Source: an uncultured Alistipes sp. (lineage in GTDB: Bacteria; Bacteroidota; Bacteroidia; Bacteroidales; Rikenellaceae). Taken from it: a stretch of DNA of 64,000 nt. The stretch covers positions 62,001 through 126,000 of the forward strand of contig CAJTIY010000002.1 of NCBI GenBank assembly GCA_910576555.1. Reading direction: 5' to 3'. The number at the start of each line of letters is the position of its first letter. Positions within the stretch are counted from its first letter, which is position 1. Under the pieces are notes generated by a model. It saw only the letters and a list, made by a program, of their open reading frames with translations. It ran no database searches and was not told the DNA's origin. Below, in pieces: positions 1-8,155 of the stretch. Made by a program: the position numbers and the translations under genes.

Positions 1-1
1 C

Positions 2-1441
2 GGACCCGATAACCGTCCGGCGGAGTATTCGCCGGAAAATCGCCCCTACAAGGCCGAAAAATACCTCAAGATCTCGCTCGGCGGCGTTCGGGAGAACGAC
101 TTCGCCATGATCATGGGCTTCCCCGGGTCGACGCAGCGCTTCGCCACCTCCTACGAGCTGGGCGACATGCTCGCCGTTTCGAACCCGCAGCGCATCTTCA
201 TCCGCGGCGAGCGGCAGGAGATTCTGTGGAAGGACATGCTGGCCAGCGATGCCGTGCGGATCCAGTACGCCTCGAAGTACGCCCGTTCGTCGAACTACTG
301 GAAGAACTCGATCGGCATGTCGCGCGGCATCGAGAAGCTCAAGGTCAAGGAGCGCAAGGAGGAGCAGGAGGAGTCCTTCCGGCAGTGGGCCGCGGCCAAC
401 ACGCTGCCCGAGGAGGGGTATACGAATGCCCTCGCGAAGGTCGAAGAGGCCGTGGCGGCCCGTTCGGAGGCCGCCGCAGGGCTGCAGTTCCTCTCCGAGG
501 CCTTCCTCAACGGCATCGAGCTGATCCAGCCCGCGCTGGGCTTCGTGGGCCGCGAGGGCTTCACGGAGGAGATCGATGCCGGGACGGCCGCCGCGCGGAT
601 GGCCGACTGGTACGGGGACTACAGCCCCGCGACCGACCGCAAGGTGGCCAAGCGGATGATGACCATCGCCCGCGAGCGGATGAAGCGGCTCCCCTCATTC
701 TATGCCGAGGTCGTCGACAAGGAGTTCGGCGGCGATATCGACGCCTATGTAGACTACCTCTACGACCGTTCGCTCTTCGCCGACGGTGCGAAGGTGCAGG
801 CCCTCGTCGCCGACTATGCGCCCGAGCGGGTCGCCGCGGATCCCATCGTGCCGCTGGTACGCTCGGTGATCGCGCTCTACAACGAATTCTACGGCGAGTA
901 TGCGGCGCATAAGGCCTCTTTCGACGAGGGACGCCGCAAGTACGTCGCCGGTCTGATGCTCCAGCATCCCGAGAAGGCGTGGGCGTCGGACGCCAACTTC
1001 ACGATCCGCCTCACCTACGGACGCGTGCTGCCCTACGAGCCCGCCGACGGCATCGAGTACAGCTATTATACGACCCTGAAGGGCGTCATGGAGAAGGAGG
1101 ATTCGAAGAATCCCGCCGAGTTCTTCGTGCCGGAGCGCCTCAAGGAGCTCTATGCGGCGAAGGATTTCGGCCGCTACGCCGACCGCAACGGCGAGCTGCC
1201 CACCTGCTTTCTGGCCGACTGCGACATCACGGGCGGCAACTCGGGGTCGCCCGTGCTCAACGGCCGCGGCGAGCTGATCGGTCTGGCGTTCGACGGCAAC
1301 TGGGAGGCCATGTCGGGCGACGTGGCCTTCGAGCCCGAGCTGCAGCGAACGATCGCGGTCGACATCCGCTACGTGCTCTTCACGATCGACAAGTTCGCCG
1401 GTGCCGGATGGCTGCTCGACGAGCTCGACATCGTGAAGTGA
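2..1441 (+). CDS. S46 family dipeptidyl-peptidase (DPP7-like), 5' truncated by window edge
   Basis: Serine exopeptidase of family S46, which releases dipeptides from oligopeptide N-termini in the periplasm of Bacteroidota. The frame is open from the first bases, so the start, the signal peptide and probably the His and Asp of the triad lie outside; 479 residues to the TGA are visible, about two thirds of the usual 700. The nucleophile lies in GGNSGSP (Ser codon 1241-1243). Eighteen residues later, in AFDGNWE, there is Gly (1295-1297). From memory of the family, Gly at this spacing marks DPP7 (hydrophobic P1) while Arg marks DPP11 (Asp/Glu P1), so I infer DPP7-type specificity. A hairpin terminator follows at 1468, which separates it from metG. 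Confidence 0.93.
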   Translation, partial: GPDNRPAEYSPENRPYKAEKYLKISLGGVRENDFAMIMGFPGSTQRFATSYELGDMLAVSNPQRIFIRGERQEILWKDMLASDAVRIQYASKYARSSNYWKNSIGMSRGIEKLKVKERKEEQEESFRQWAAANTLPEEGYTNALAKVEEAVAARSEAAAGLQFLSEAFLNGIELIQPALGFVGREGFTEEIDAGTAAARMADWYGDYSPATDRKVAKRMMTIARERMKRLPSFYAEVVDKEFGGDIDAYVDYLYDRSLFADGAKVQALVADYAPERVAADPIVPLVRSVIALYNEFYGEYAAHKASFDEGRRKYVAGLMLQHPEKAWASDANFTIRLTYGRVLPYEPADGIEYSYYTTLKGVMEKEDSKNPAEFFVPERLKELYAAKDFGRYADRNGELPTCFLADCDITGGNSGSPVLNGRGELIGLAFDGNWEAMSGDVAFEPELQRTIAVDIRYVLFTIDKFAGAGWLLDELDIVK

Positions 1442-1467
1442 CCGGCCCCTCGGGCCGAGCCGTGCGA

Positions 1468-1498
1468 AGCGCGATCCCGCCCGGGGTCGCGCTTTTTT
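1468..1498 (+). terminator. Rho-independent terminator after the S46 peptidase
   Basis: An 11-bp stem (1468-1478 with 1483-1493, one G-U pair) with a GCCC loop is followed by six T residues at 1493-1498. It ends the peptidase transcript before the metG promoter. Confidence 0.8.
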
Positions 1499-1539
1499 CG
1501 GTCCGGCTGCCGGATCGCAACCGAAATATGCGTCGGGGC

Positions 1540-1570
1540 TTTCCTTTTCCGCGAAAAATTCGTACTTTTG
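1540..1570 (+). promoter_or_regulatory. Bacteroidota-type promoter for metG
   Basis: TACTTTTG at 1563-1570 matches TAnnTTTG exactly. TTTC at 1540-1543, 19 bp upstream, is a 3 of 4 match to the TTTG -33 element. The metG ATG is 28 bp downstream. Confidence 0.7.
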
Positions 1571-1597
1571 ACTGAATTTATCATTACTCGATTCACT

Positions 1598-3640
1598 ATG
1601 GCAAAAACGTACAAACGTTATCTCGTCACTTCGGCGCTGCCCTATGCCAACGGTCCCGTGCATATCGGCCATCTGGCGGGCGTCTACATACCTTCGGACA
1701 TCTACACGCGCTATCTGCGGCTGCGGGGCCGCGACGTGATTTCGGTCTGCGGATCGGACGAGCACGGCGTGCCCATCACCATCAAGGCCCGCAAGGAGGG
1801 GATCACGCCCCAGCAGGTCGTCGACCGCTACCACGAGCTGATCGAAAAGTCGTTCAGAGGGCTCGGCATGTCGTTCGACATCTATTCGCGCACCTCGTCG
1901 GCGACCCATGCCGCCACGGCGTCGGCCTTTTTCCGCAAGCTCTACGACGAGGGCAAGTTCATCGAGCGCACCTCGATGCAGTATTACGACGAGGAGGCGC
2001 AGACCTTCCTCGCCGACCGCTACATCGTGGGCACCTGCCCCAAGTGCGGCAACGAACGCGCCTACGGCGACCAGTGCGAGCAGTGCGGCTCGACCCTCTC
2101 GCCCGACGAGCTCCTCGAGCCCCACAGCGCCGTGTCGGGCTCGGTGCCCGTCAAGCGCGAGACGAAGCACTGGTATCTGCCGCTCGACCGCTACGAGGAG
2201 TTTCTCCGCGCATGGATCCTCGAGGGGCACAAGGAGTGGAAATCCAACGTCTACGGGCAGTGCAAGAGCTGGCTCGACGGAGGTCTGCAGCCGCGTGCCG
2301 TGAGCCGCGACCTCGACTGGGGCATCCCCGTGCCGGTGGAGGGCGCCGACGGCAAGGTGCTCTACGTCTGGTTCGACGCTCCGATCGGCTACATCTCCGC
2401 GACGAAGGACCTGACGCCCGAGTGGGAGACCTACTGGAAGTCGGAGGATACGAAGATGGTCCACTTCATCGGCAAGGACAACATCGTCTTCCACTGCATC
2501 GTCTTCCCCGCGATGCTCGAGGCCCACGGCGGCTACATCCTTCCGGAGAACGTGCCGGCCAACGAGTTCCTCAATCTGGAGGGCGACAAGATCTCGACCT
2601 CGCGCAACTGGGCGATCTGGCTGCACGAATACCTCGAGGAGTTCCCCGGCAAGGAGGACGTGCTCCGCTACGTGCTCTGCGCCAACGCCCCCGAGACGAA
2701 GGACAACGACTTCACGTGGAAGGATTTTCAGGCCCGCAACAACAACGAACTGGTGGCCGTACTCGGCAACTTCGTCAACCGTGCGCTGGTCCTCACGCAG
2801 AAGTACTACGACGGCGCCGTGCCGGCCTGCGGCGCGATGAACGACTACGACCGTGCGACGGTCGCCGAGCTGGCGACGATCAAGGAGTCGCTCGAGCGCA
2901 ACATCGAACACTACCACTTCCGCGAGGCGTTGAAGGACGCCATGAACTTCGCCCGCATCGGCAACAAGTATCTGGCCGACACCGAGCCGTGGAAGGTCGT
3001 CAAGAGCGACCCCGAGCGCGTGAAGACGATCCTCAACCTCGCGCTGCAGATCACCGCGTCGACGGCGATCGCCATCGAGCCCTTCATGCCCTTCACGGCG
3101 GCGAAGATGCTGCGCATGCTCGCCGTCGACAAGTTCGACTGGGAGCGTCTCGGAGCGCTCGACCTGATCGGCGAGGGACACCGGATCGGTACGACCGAGC
3201 TGCTGTTCGAGAAGATCGAGGACGACGTCATCGCGCGTCAGCTCGACAAGCTGGCCGCGATCAAGGCGGCGAATAAGGCTGCTGAAGCGTCTCAAAACGT
3301 TGAAAAACAGAAAGATAACTGTTCTTTCGACGAGTTCCAGAAGATGGACGTCCGTGTCTCGACGATCCTTGCGGCCGAGAAGGTCGCCAAGACGAAGAAG
3401 CTGCTGAAGCTGACCGTCGACACGGGAATCGACAAGCGCGAGATCGTCTCTGGCATCGCCGAGCACTTCACGCCCGAGGAACTCGTCGGACGTCAGGTGC
3501 TGGTGCTGGTCAACCTCGAGCCGCGCGAGCTGAAGGGCATCCTCTCGAAGGGCATGATCCTCATGGCCGAGGACGCCTCGGGCAAGCTGCGGCTGCTGGG
3601 GCCCGACGAGCGGACCTCGAACGGCGCCGTCGTCGGCTGA
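1598..3640 (+). CDS. metG: Methionyl-tRNA synthetase with C-terminal tRNA-binding domain
   Basis: Cytoplasmic class I synthetase that charges tRNA-Met; 680 aa. The N-terminal Rossmann domain has HIGH within PVHIGHLAG, a zinc knuckle of two CxxC pairs (CPKCG and CEQCG, near residues 147-165) and the KMSKS equivalent KISTS. The anticodon-binding helical domain follows, then a Trbp111-like OB-fold from about residue 575 (DEFQKMDVRVSTI). The ATG at 1598 is preferred to the in-frame TTG at 1568, because the TTG overlaps the -7 promoter element and family members start near MAKTYKRYLVTSALPYANG. The linker at 3271-3329 uses unusually AT-rich codons. ilvE follows after 29 bp and may be co-transcribed. 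Confidence 0.97.
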   Translation: MAKTYKRYLVTSALPYANGPVHIGHLAGVYIPSDIYTRYLRLRGRDVISVCGSDEHGVPITIKARKEGITPQQVVDRYHELIEKSFRGLGMSFDIYSRTSSATHAATASAFFRKLYDEGKFIERTSMQYYDEEAQTFLADRYIVGTCPKCGNERAYGDQCEQCGSTLSPDELLEPHSAVSGSVPVKRETKHWYLPLDRYEEFLRAWILEGHKEWKSNVYGQCKSWLDGGLQPRAVSRDLDWGIPVPVEGADGKVLYVWFDAPIGYISATKDLTPEWETYWKSEDTKMVHFIGKDNIVFHCIVFPAMLEAHGGYILPENVPANEFLNLEGDKISTSRNWAIWLHEYLEEFPGKEDVLRYVLCANAPETKDNDFTWKDFQARNNNELVAVLGNFVNRALVLTQKYYDGAVPACGAMNDYDRATVAELATIKESLERNIEHYHFREALKDAMNFARIGNKYLADTEPWKVVKSDPERVKTILNLALQITASTAIAIEPFMPFTAAKMLRMLAVDKFDWERLGALDLIGEGHRIGTTELLFEKIEDDVIARQLDKLAAIKAANKAAEASQNVEKQKDNCSFDEFQKMDVRVSTILAAEKVAKTKKLLKLTVDTGIDKREIVSGIAEHFTPEELVGRQVLVLVNLEPRELKGILSKGMILMAEDASGKLRLLGPDERTSNGAVVG

Positions 3641-3669
3641 TTCTACGAACACCTTTAAAACTTTACGAT

Positions 3670-4683
3670 ATGGAAAACATCGAATGGGGCGCATTGGGAT
3701 TCGATTACCACAAGACCGATGTGAATGTCCGCTTTGCCTACAAGAACGGTAAGTGGAGCGAAATGCAGGTTACCGACGACGAATACGTGCAGATGCACAT
3801 GTCGGCGTCGTGTCTGCACTACGGCATCGAACTTTTCGAAGGGTTGAAGGCCTTCCGGGGCGTCGACGGCAAGGTCCGTCTGTTCCGTGTGAAGGACAAT
3901 GCGCGGCGTCTGCTCAACTCGGCCGAGCGGCTCTGCCTGCCGCAGCCTACCGAGGAGATGATCGTCGAGGCATGTATGGAGGTCGTTCGCCGCAACGAAC
4001 GCTTCATTCCGCCCTACGGTACGGGCGCTTCGCTCTACCTGCGTCCCGTGATGTTCGGCACGATGGTCGGTTTGGGCGTGAAGCCCTCGTCCGAGGCGCT
4101 GCTGATCGTCTACTGCAGCCCAGTGGGTGCCTACTTCAAGAGCGGGATCAAGCCCATCACGGTGGCTTTGGACCGCGAGCAGGATCGCGCGGCACCGCGC
4201 GGCACGGGTGATGTGAAGGTCGGGGGCAACTATGCGGCCAGCATCTATTCGGGCGAGCATGCCCATGCGCTGGGTTATTCCAACGTGCTCTACCTCGATG
4301 CCGCCGAGCACAAGTACATCGAGGAGTGCGGCGCCGCCAACTTCTTCGGCATCCGCGAGGGTAAGTACATCACGCCGAAGTCGCCCTCGATTCTGCCTTC
4401 GATCACCAACATGAGCCTGCGGCAACTGGCCGAGGATATGGGACTTACGGTCGAACGCCGTCCCGTTCCGCTCGAGGAACTCGAGACGTTCGAAGAGTGC
4501 GGCGCCTGCGGTACGGCGGCCGTCATCTCCCCCATCGGCAAGATCGTCGACATGCAGACCGACAAGGTGTATCATTACGGCACGGAAGTCGGCAAGGTTT
4601 CAATGGAGCTCTACACGCGTCTGCAGGATATCCAGTACGGTCGCGCCGAGGACAAACACGGCTGGTGTACGATCGTTTTGTAA
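3670..4683 (+). CDS. ilvE: Branched-chain amino acid aminotransferase
   Basis: PLP-dependent fold-type IV transaminase that interconverts Leu, Ile and Val with their 2-oxo acids, with glutamate as partner. Its 337 aa match the longer class of BCAT enzymes. The PLP lysine is in GDVKVGGNYAAS, followed by the cofactor-binding EECGAANFFG and the substrate-loop motif ECGACGTAAVISPIG, typical of this subgroup. It starts 29 bp after metG with no promoter visible between them. A strong hairpin terminator follows, then two parS-like sites before the converging mnmG gene. Confidence 0.95.
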   Translation: MENIEWGALGFDYHKTDVNVRFAYKNGKWSEMQVTDDEYVQMHMSASCLHYGIELFEGLKAFRGVDGKVRLFRVKDNARRLLNSAERLCLPQPTEEMIVEACMEVVRRNERFIPPYGTGASLYLRPVMFGTMVGLGVKPSSEALLIVYCSPVGAYFKSGIKPITVALDREQDRAAPRGTGDVKVGGNYAASIYSGEHAHALGYSNVLYLDAAEHKYIEECGAANFFGIREGKYITPKSPSILPSITNMSLRQLAEDMGLTVERRPVPLEELETFEECGACGTAAVISPIGKIVDMQTDKVYHYGTEVGKVSMELYTRLQDIQYGRAEDKHGWCTIVL

Positions 4684-4706
4684 ATCGATTCCCTTCGTTT
4701 TAAGCA

Positions 4707-4735
4707 AAAGGCGACCCCGAAACAGGGTCGCCTTT
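4707..4735. terminator. Terminator between converging ilvE and mnmG
   Basis: A perfect 11-bp stem (AAAGGCGACCC at 4707-4717 with its complement at 4725-4735) and a 7-nt loop. The A/T-rich stem ends could make it work in both directions, ending ilvE and, on the other strand, mnmG. Confidence 0.85.
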
Positions 4736-4737
4736 GT

Positions 4738-4753
4738 TGTTCCACGTGGAACG
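4738..4753. promoter_or_regulatory. parS-like palindrome 1 (ParB/Spo0J binding site candidate)
   Basis: The perfect 14-bp palindrome GTTCCACGTGGAAC at 4739-4752 lies in the 16-mer TGTTCCACGTGGAACG. It is identical to the core of Pseudomonas-type parS and matches the general TGTTNCACGTGAAACA pattern. It is intergenic, directly after the terminator. Confidence 0.8.
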
Positions 4754-4782
4754 TTCGTTATAGCGGTGATTTCTGTGATCGA

Positions 4783-4798
4783 TGTTCCACGTGGAACT
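4783..4798. promoter_or_regulatory. parS-like palindrome 2 (ParB/Spo0J binding site candidate)
   Basis: A second perfect GTTCCACGTGGAAC at 4784-4797, exactly 45 bp from the first. Its last base is also the last base of the mnmG TAG stop codon. Two identical 14-mers this close are very unlikely by chance. Confidence 0.8.
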
Positions 4799-6872
4799 AT
4801 CTGCCGAATTTTACCAGCAGGACGTTGACGTCGGCCGGCGAAACGCCCGGGATGCGCGAGGCTTGTCCGATGGTCGCGGGTCGGATCCGCGAAAGTTTTT
4901 GTCGGGCCTCGATCGTCAGGGCCTGCATCGAATGGAAGTCGAAGTCGTTCGGAATGCGGATATTTTCGAGCCGATGGAGCTTCTCGGCGATGAATTTTTC
5001 CCGTTCGATATACCCTTTGTATTTGATCTGTATTTCGGCCTCCTCGATCGCTTCGCTGTCGATGTCGCGTTCGCGCAGGAACCGGTCGAGTTTCGGAAGC
5101 ACAGTCCGGAGTGTTTCGAAGGTTACGTTGTTGCGCATCAAGATGTCGTAAAGCTTTCTTCCCTGCGTCAGAGGGTCCGAATCGATCGATTTTAAATAGT
5201 CGTTTATTTCGCCTGCTTTGATGCTCTGCTCGCGGGCGAAGGCTACAAGCGATTCTACGGACGATTTTTTTTCGGTGAATTCCTTGTATCTTTTCTTCGA
5301 AATCAGCCCGATTTCGTAGCCCAGAGGAGTCAGACGCAGGTCGGCATTGTCCTGCCGGAGCAGAATGCGGTATTCGGCGCGCGAGGTGAACATGCGGTAG
5401 GGTTCGTCCACCCCTTTGGTCACGAGGTCGTCGATCAGGACGCCGATGTATGCTTCGTCGCGCTGCAGCACCACGGGCTCCTCCCCTTTCAGCTGCCGGT
5501 GGGCATTGATGCCGGCCATGAGCCCCTGCGCGGCCGCCTCCTCGTAGCCGGTGGTGCCGTTGACCTGTCCGGCGAAGTACAGACCCGCAACGAGCTTGGT
5601 TTCGAGCGAATGATGGAGCTGCGTCGGCGGAAAATAGTCGTATTCGATGGCGTATCCGGGGCGGAAGATGTGCAGATCCTCGAATCCGCGGATGCGGTGC
5701 AGGGCCTCCCACTGCACCTCCCACGGGAGCGACGACGAGAAACCGTTGAGGTAGTATTCGTTCGTCGAGCGTCCTTCGGGTTCGAGAAAGAGCTGGTGCT
5801 GCTCCTTGTCGGCGAAGGTGCGAAGCTTGTCCTCGATCGAGGGACAGTAACGGGGTCCGATGCCCTTGATCGTGCCGTTGAAGAGCGGCGAGCGGTCGAA
5901 GCCGCTGCGCAGCGTGTCGTGCACTTCGGGCGAGGTGTAGACCAGAAAGCACGGAAGCTGGTCGCGAACGGGCATCGTCTCGGACGAAAACGAGAATTTC
6001 GCCGGATTCGCGTCGCCGTATTGGGGCTCCAACGCTTCGAAATCGATGGTTCGCGCATCGAGTCGGGCCGGGGTGCCGGTCTTCATGCGGCCGATTTCGA
6101 AGCCTGCCGCACGCAGATTTTCGGTGATTCCGTGCGACGCGGCATCGCCCGCACGACCTCCTTCGGCCTGCTCCGAGCCGCAGTGCATCACCCCGTCGAG
6201 GAAGGTTCCGGCCGTAAGGACGACGCATCGGCACGTGAATTCGACCCCCATGCGGGAGCGTACGCCCCGGATTCGGACGCGGGGAGCCGCCCCTGTGGCG
6301 GTGGCGGTTTGCCGGTCGGACTCCCCTGCCGGCATACCGTGCGCCGTGCCGGTCGCCGGATTGCCGGATACCCCCGCAGCTGCGGGATGATCGCGCCGGT
6401 CGCCCGCTGCCTCTGCGGCTGCAGGGTGCGTTGTCCCGGTCGGCGGGTCGACGGACTCCGCCGCCGCGGCCGGATGCTCCGGTGTTTCGAACAGCAGCTC
6501 CGTGGCGGCATCCTGCCAGATGTAGAGGTTCGCGGTGTTCTCCAGCGTATGGCGCCACTCCTCCGAGAAGCGGGTTTTGTCGCACTGCGCGCGGGGGCTC
6601 CACATGGCGGCTCCCTTCGAGCGGTTGAGCATCCGGAACTGGACTGTCGTGCGGTCGGTGATGCGGCCCATCTGTCCGCCTAAAGCATCTATCTCTCTGA
6701 CTATCTGTCCTTTGGCTACTCCACCGACTGCCGGATTGCAGGACATGGAGGCCAGTTTGCTCATGTCCATCGTGAGCAGCAGCGTGCGCGAGCCGAGCCG
6801 TGCCGCGGCTGCTGCCGCTTCGCATCCGGCGTGTCCGCCGCCGATGACGATGATGTCGTAGTCGAGTGTCAT
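4797..6872 (-). CDS. mnmG: tRNA uridine-5-carboxymethylaminomethyl modification enzyme MnmG (GidA)
   Basis: FAD-dependent partner of MnmE that installs the cmnm5 group on wobble U34 of several tRNAs. It begins MTLDYDIIVIGGGHAGCEAA, the N-terminal FAD motif, followed by SCNPAVGG and the conserved RYCPSIEDK cysteine segment. At 691 aa it is about 65 residues longer than usual. The excess is a Pro/Ala/Thr/Gly-rich, repeat-like insert at residues 131-197 (6282-6482), between LFET and RVRIRGVRSRMG. The frame stays open a further 159 codons upstream, but that part has no homology-like content, so the ATG at 6872 is chosen. The stop overlaps a parS-like site by one base. Confidence 0.96.
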   Translation of the reverse strand: MTLDYDIIVIGGGHAGCEAAAAAARLGSRTLLLTMDMSKLASMSCNPAVGGVAKGQIVREIDALGGQMGRITDRTTVQFRMLNRSKGAAMWSPRAQCDKTRFSEEWRHTLENTANLYIWQDAATELLFETPEHPAAAAESVDPPTGTTHPAAAEAAGDRRDHPAAAGVSGNPATGTAHGMPAGESDRQTATATGAAPRVRIRGVRSRMGVEFTCRCVVLTAGTFLDGVMHCGSEQAEGGRAGDAASHGITENLRAAGFEIGRMKTGTPARLDARTIDFEALEPQYGDANPAKFSFSSETMPVRDQLPCFLVYTSPEVHDTLRSGFDRSPLFNGTIKGIGPRYCPSIEDKLRTFADKEQHQLFLEPEGRSTNEYYLNGFSSSLPWEVQWEALHRIRGFEDLHIFRPGYAIEYDYFPPTQLHHSLETKLVAGLYFAGQVNGTTGYEEAAAQGLMAGINAHRQLKGEEPVVLQRDEAYIGVLIDDLVTKGVDEPYRMFTSRAEYRILLRQDNADLRLTPLGYEIGLISKKRYKEFTEKKSSVESLVAFAREQSIKAGEINDYLKSIDSDPLTQGRKLYDILMRNNVTFETLRTVLPKLDRFLRERDIDSEAIEEAEIQIKYKGYIEREKFIAEKLHRLENIRIPNDFDFHSMQALTIEARQKLSRIRPATIGQASRIPGVSPADVNVLLVKFGR
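6282..6482 (-). other. Low-complexity insertion within mnmG
   Basis: Codes for residues 131-197 of MnmG. It holds several HPAAA units, PPTGTTHPAAAE and NPATGTAHGMPAG, and is rich in Pro, Ala, Thr and Gly. It falls in a surface loop before the strand leading to VVLTAGTFLDG, where other MnmG proteins have only a short turn. No stop or frameshift is seen, so it is probably translated. Confidence 0.7.
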
Positions 6873-7358
6873 GGTTGTGGTCGATTGAATCGTTGGTTTG
6901 TTCGGATTCGGAAACGGGGTTCGCGTTTCCTGCCGTGCGGTTCCGTGCGGTTCTGTCCGGTCCCGTCCGTGCGGTCGTCCGTGTTTGTCGGGGGCGCTTC
7001 CCTTCCGGAAAGCCGGAGGAGGCGCTCCTCCCCTTACGGATGCGGGCGTCGGCGCGGCGATAGGAGGAGCGGCAGCGGCATGTGCGGTCGTCGTGCGGAG
7101 GACTCTCTCGCGGAGGGTGCTCTTCGGGAAGCGGTTGCCGGCGGATCGTGAGGTCGTTTGTCGGCTGCGCCTCGGATGTCGGTCGTCGGTTCCTGCGTCG
7201 CGTTCTCTGCTCCGCACGTCCCGCTTGCCGGGCGCGCCGCCCGGTCGCAGGCGAATGACGATCGGCTGCTGTGCGCTCTTTTCCGGCCCTTTTTCCGCGC
7301 GTCGCCGCGGGGACGAAGCCTCGGCGGCGCTGCGGGCGGAACGCGCCAAAAAAAGCCG
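6873..7358. other. Intergenic spacer, no gene recognised
   Basis: About 490 GC-rich bases between mnmG and ybeY. All six frames are open over long stretches, but the translations are Arg/Ala/Pro-rich without motifs. No TAnnTTTG element was found for mnmG, and no strong terminator for ybeY apart from a run of seven A at 7348-7354 (a T-run on the minus strand). Confidence 0.5.
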
Positions 7359-7811
7359 CTAACGGGCCTTTTCGGGGCTCCCCGCCGTTTCCCAGTAGGC
7401 GAGATACTTATCCTCCTTGCGGTGCATCTGCGCATTGGTGCGGGGCGTCTTGTCGCCCTGCCCGCAGAGGTGGAGCAGTCCGTGCACCACCACGCGACGC
7501 ATCTCCTGCAGCGTCGTCGCGCCGTATTGCCGAGCGTTGTCGGCCACGGTTTCGACATCGATGAAGATGTCGCCCGAGACCGTGCGGGTCCCCTTGCGGT
7601 CGCTGTAGTCGAAGGTGATGACGTCGGTGAAGTAGTCGTGGCCGAGGAACTGCCGGTTCATCTCGAGCAACCGTCGGGCCGAGCAGAAGATGTAGGCGAC
7701 GTCGCCCAGCACGTACCCTTCGGCTGCGGCCGTGTCGCGCAGCCATGCCGCCGTCAGCCGCTTCTGCGGCAGGCGGTAGGTGCAATCGTCGGTGTAGTAT
7801 TTTACTGCCAT
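7359..7811 (-). CDS. ybeY: Endoribonuclease YbeY (rRNA maturation factor)
   Basis: Zinc-dependent protein for 16S rRNA 3'-end maturation and 70S ribosome quality control; 150 aa, normal length. It has the family segments FTDVITFDY, GDIFIDVETV and the metal motif HGLLHLCGQGDKT. The usual third histidine of HGxLHLxGYDH is lysine here (GDKT), a variant I recall as common in Bacteroidota. The ATG at 7811 gives MAVKYYTDD. It is followed by mnmG on the same strand after about 490 bp, so the two are probably transcribed separately. Confidence 0.92.
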   Translation of the reverse strand: MAVKYYTDDCTYRLPQKRLTAAWLRDTAAAEGYVLGDVAYIFCSARRLLEMNRQFLGHDYFTDVITFDYSDRKGTRTVSGDIFIDVETVADNARQYGATTLQEMRRVVVHGLLHLCGQGDKTPRTNAQMHRKEDKYLAYWETAGSPEKAR

Positions 7812-8155
7812 ATCGTTTCGTTTCTTGGTGCCCGAAGGCCCCGGCTGCGGGCCGTTCGTATCCGGACGCTTTTCCGGGTCGGAAGCGTGCGGAGAGGGTG
7901 CGGATCGCCCCTGAGGGAACGGGAGCGGATGCCGCCTCGTGAGCGCCGCACCGCTGCACGACCCTCCGGCGGCGGATTTCCGGCCTTTTCGGCGATCCTT
8001 CGCGGCGTCCGAAGCGCGTCGCGGAAGCATTTGCGACGGACGGCCCGCCGAACGACCGGAACGCGGCATCCGCGACGACATCTCCGCCCCTCCGTTGCCG
8101 GTACCCCTGCCTCGGACGGTTCCGCGCCGTGCGGAGCGGCCGTGCGTGCGGTGGT
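7812..8155. other. Intergenic spacer, no gene recognised
   Basis: 344 GC-rich bases between the EnvC-like gene and ybeY, both on the minus strand. No promoter match, hairpin with T-run or conserved coding motif was recognised. Confidence 0.45.

Noticed and set aside
695..3694. 999-codon open frame on the minus strand across metG
   Set aside because: It is antisense to a certain metG and reads as Arg/Asp/Val/Leu-rich sequence without domains. Such frames arise from GC-rich codon bias.
6873..7349. 159-codon in-frame upstream extension of mnmG
   Set aside because: The FAD motif must be near the N-terminus and the extension is Arg/Pro/Ser-rich without similarity; the ATG at 6872 fits the family.
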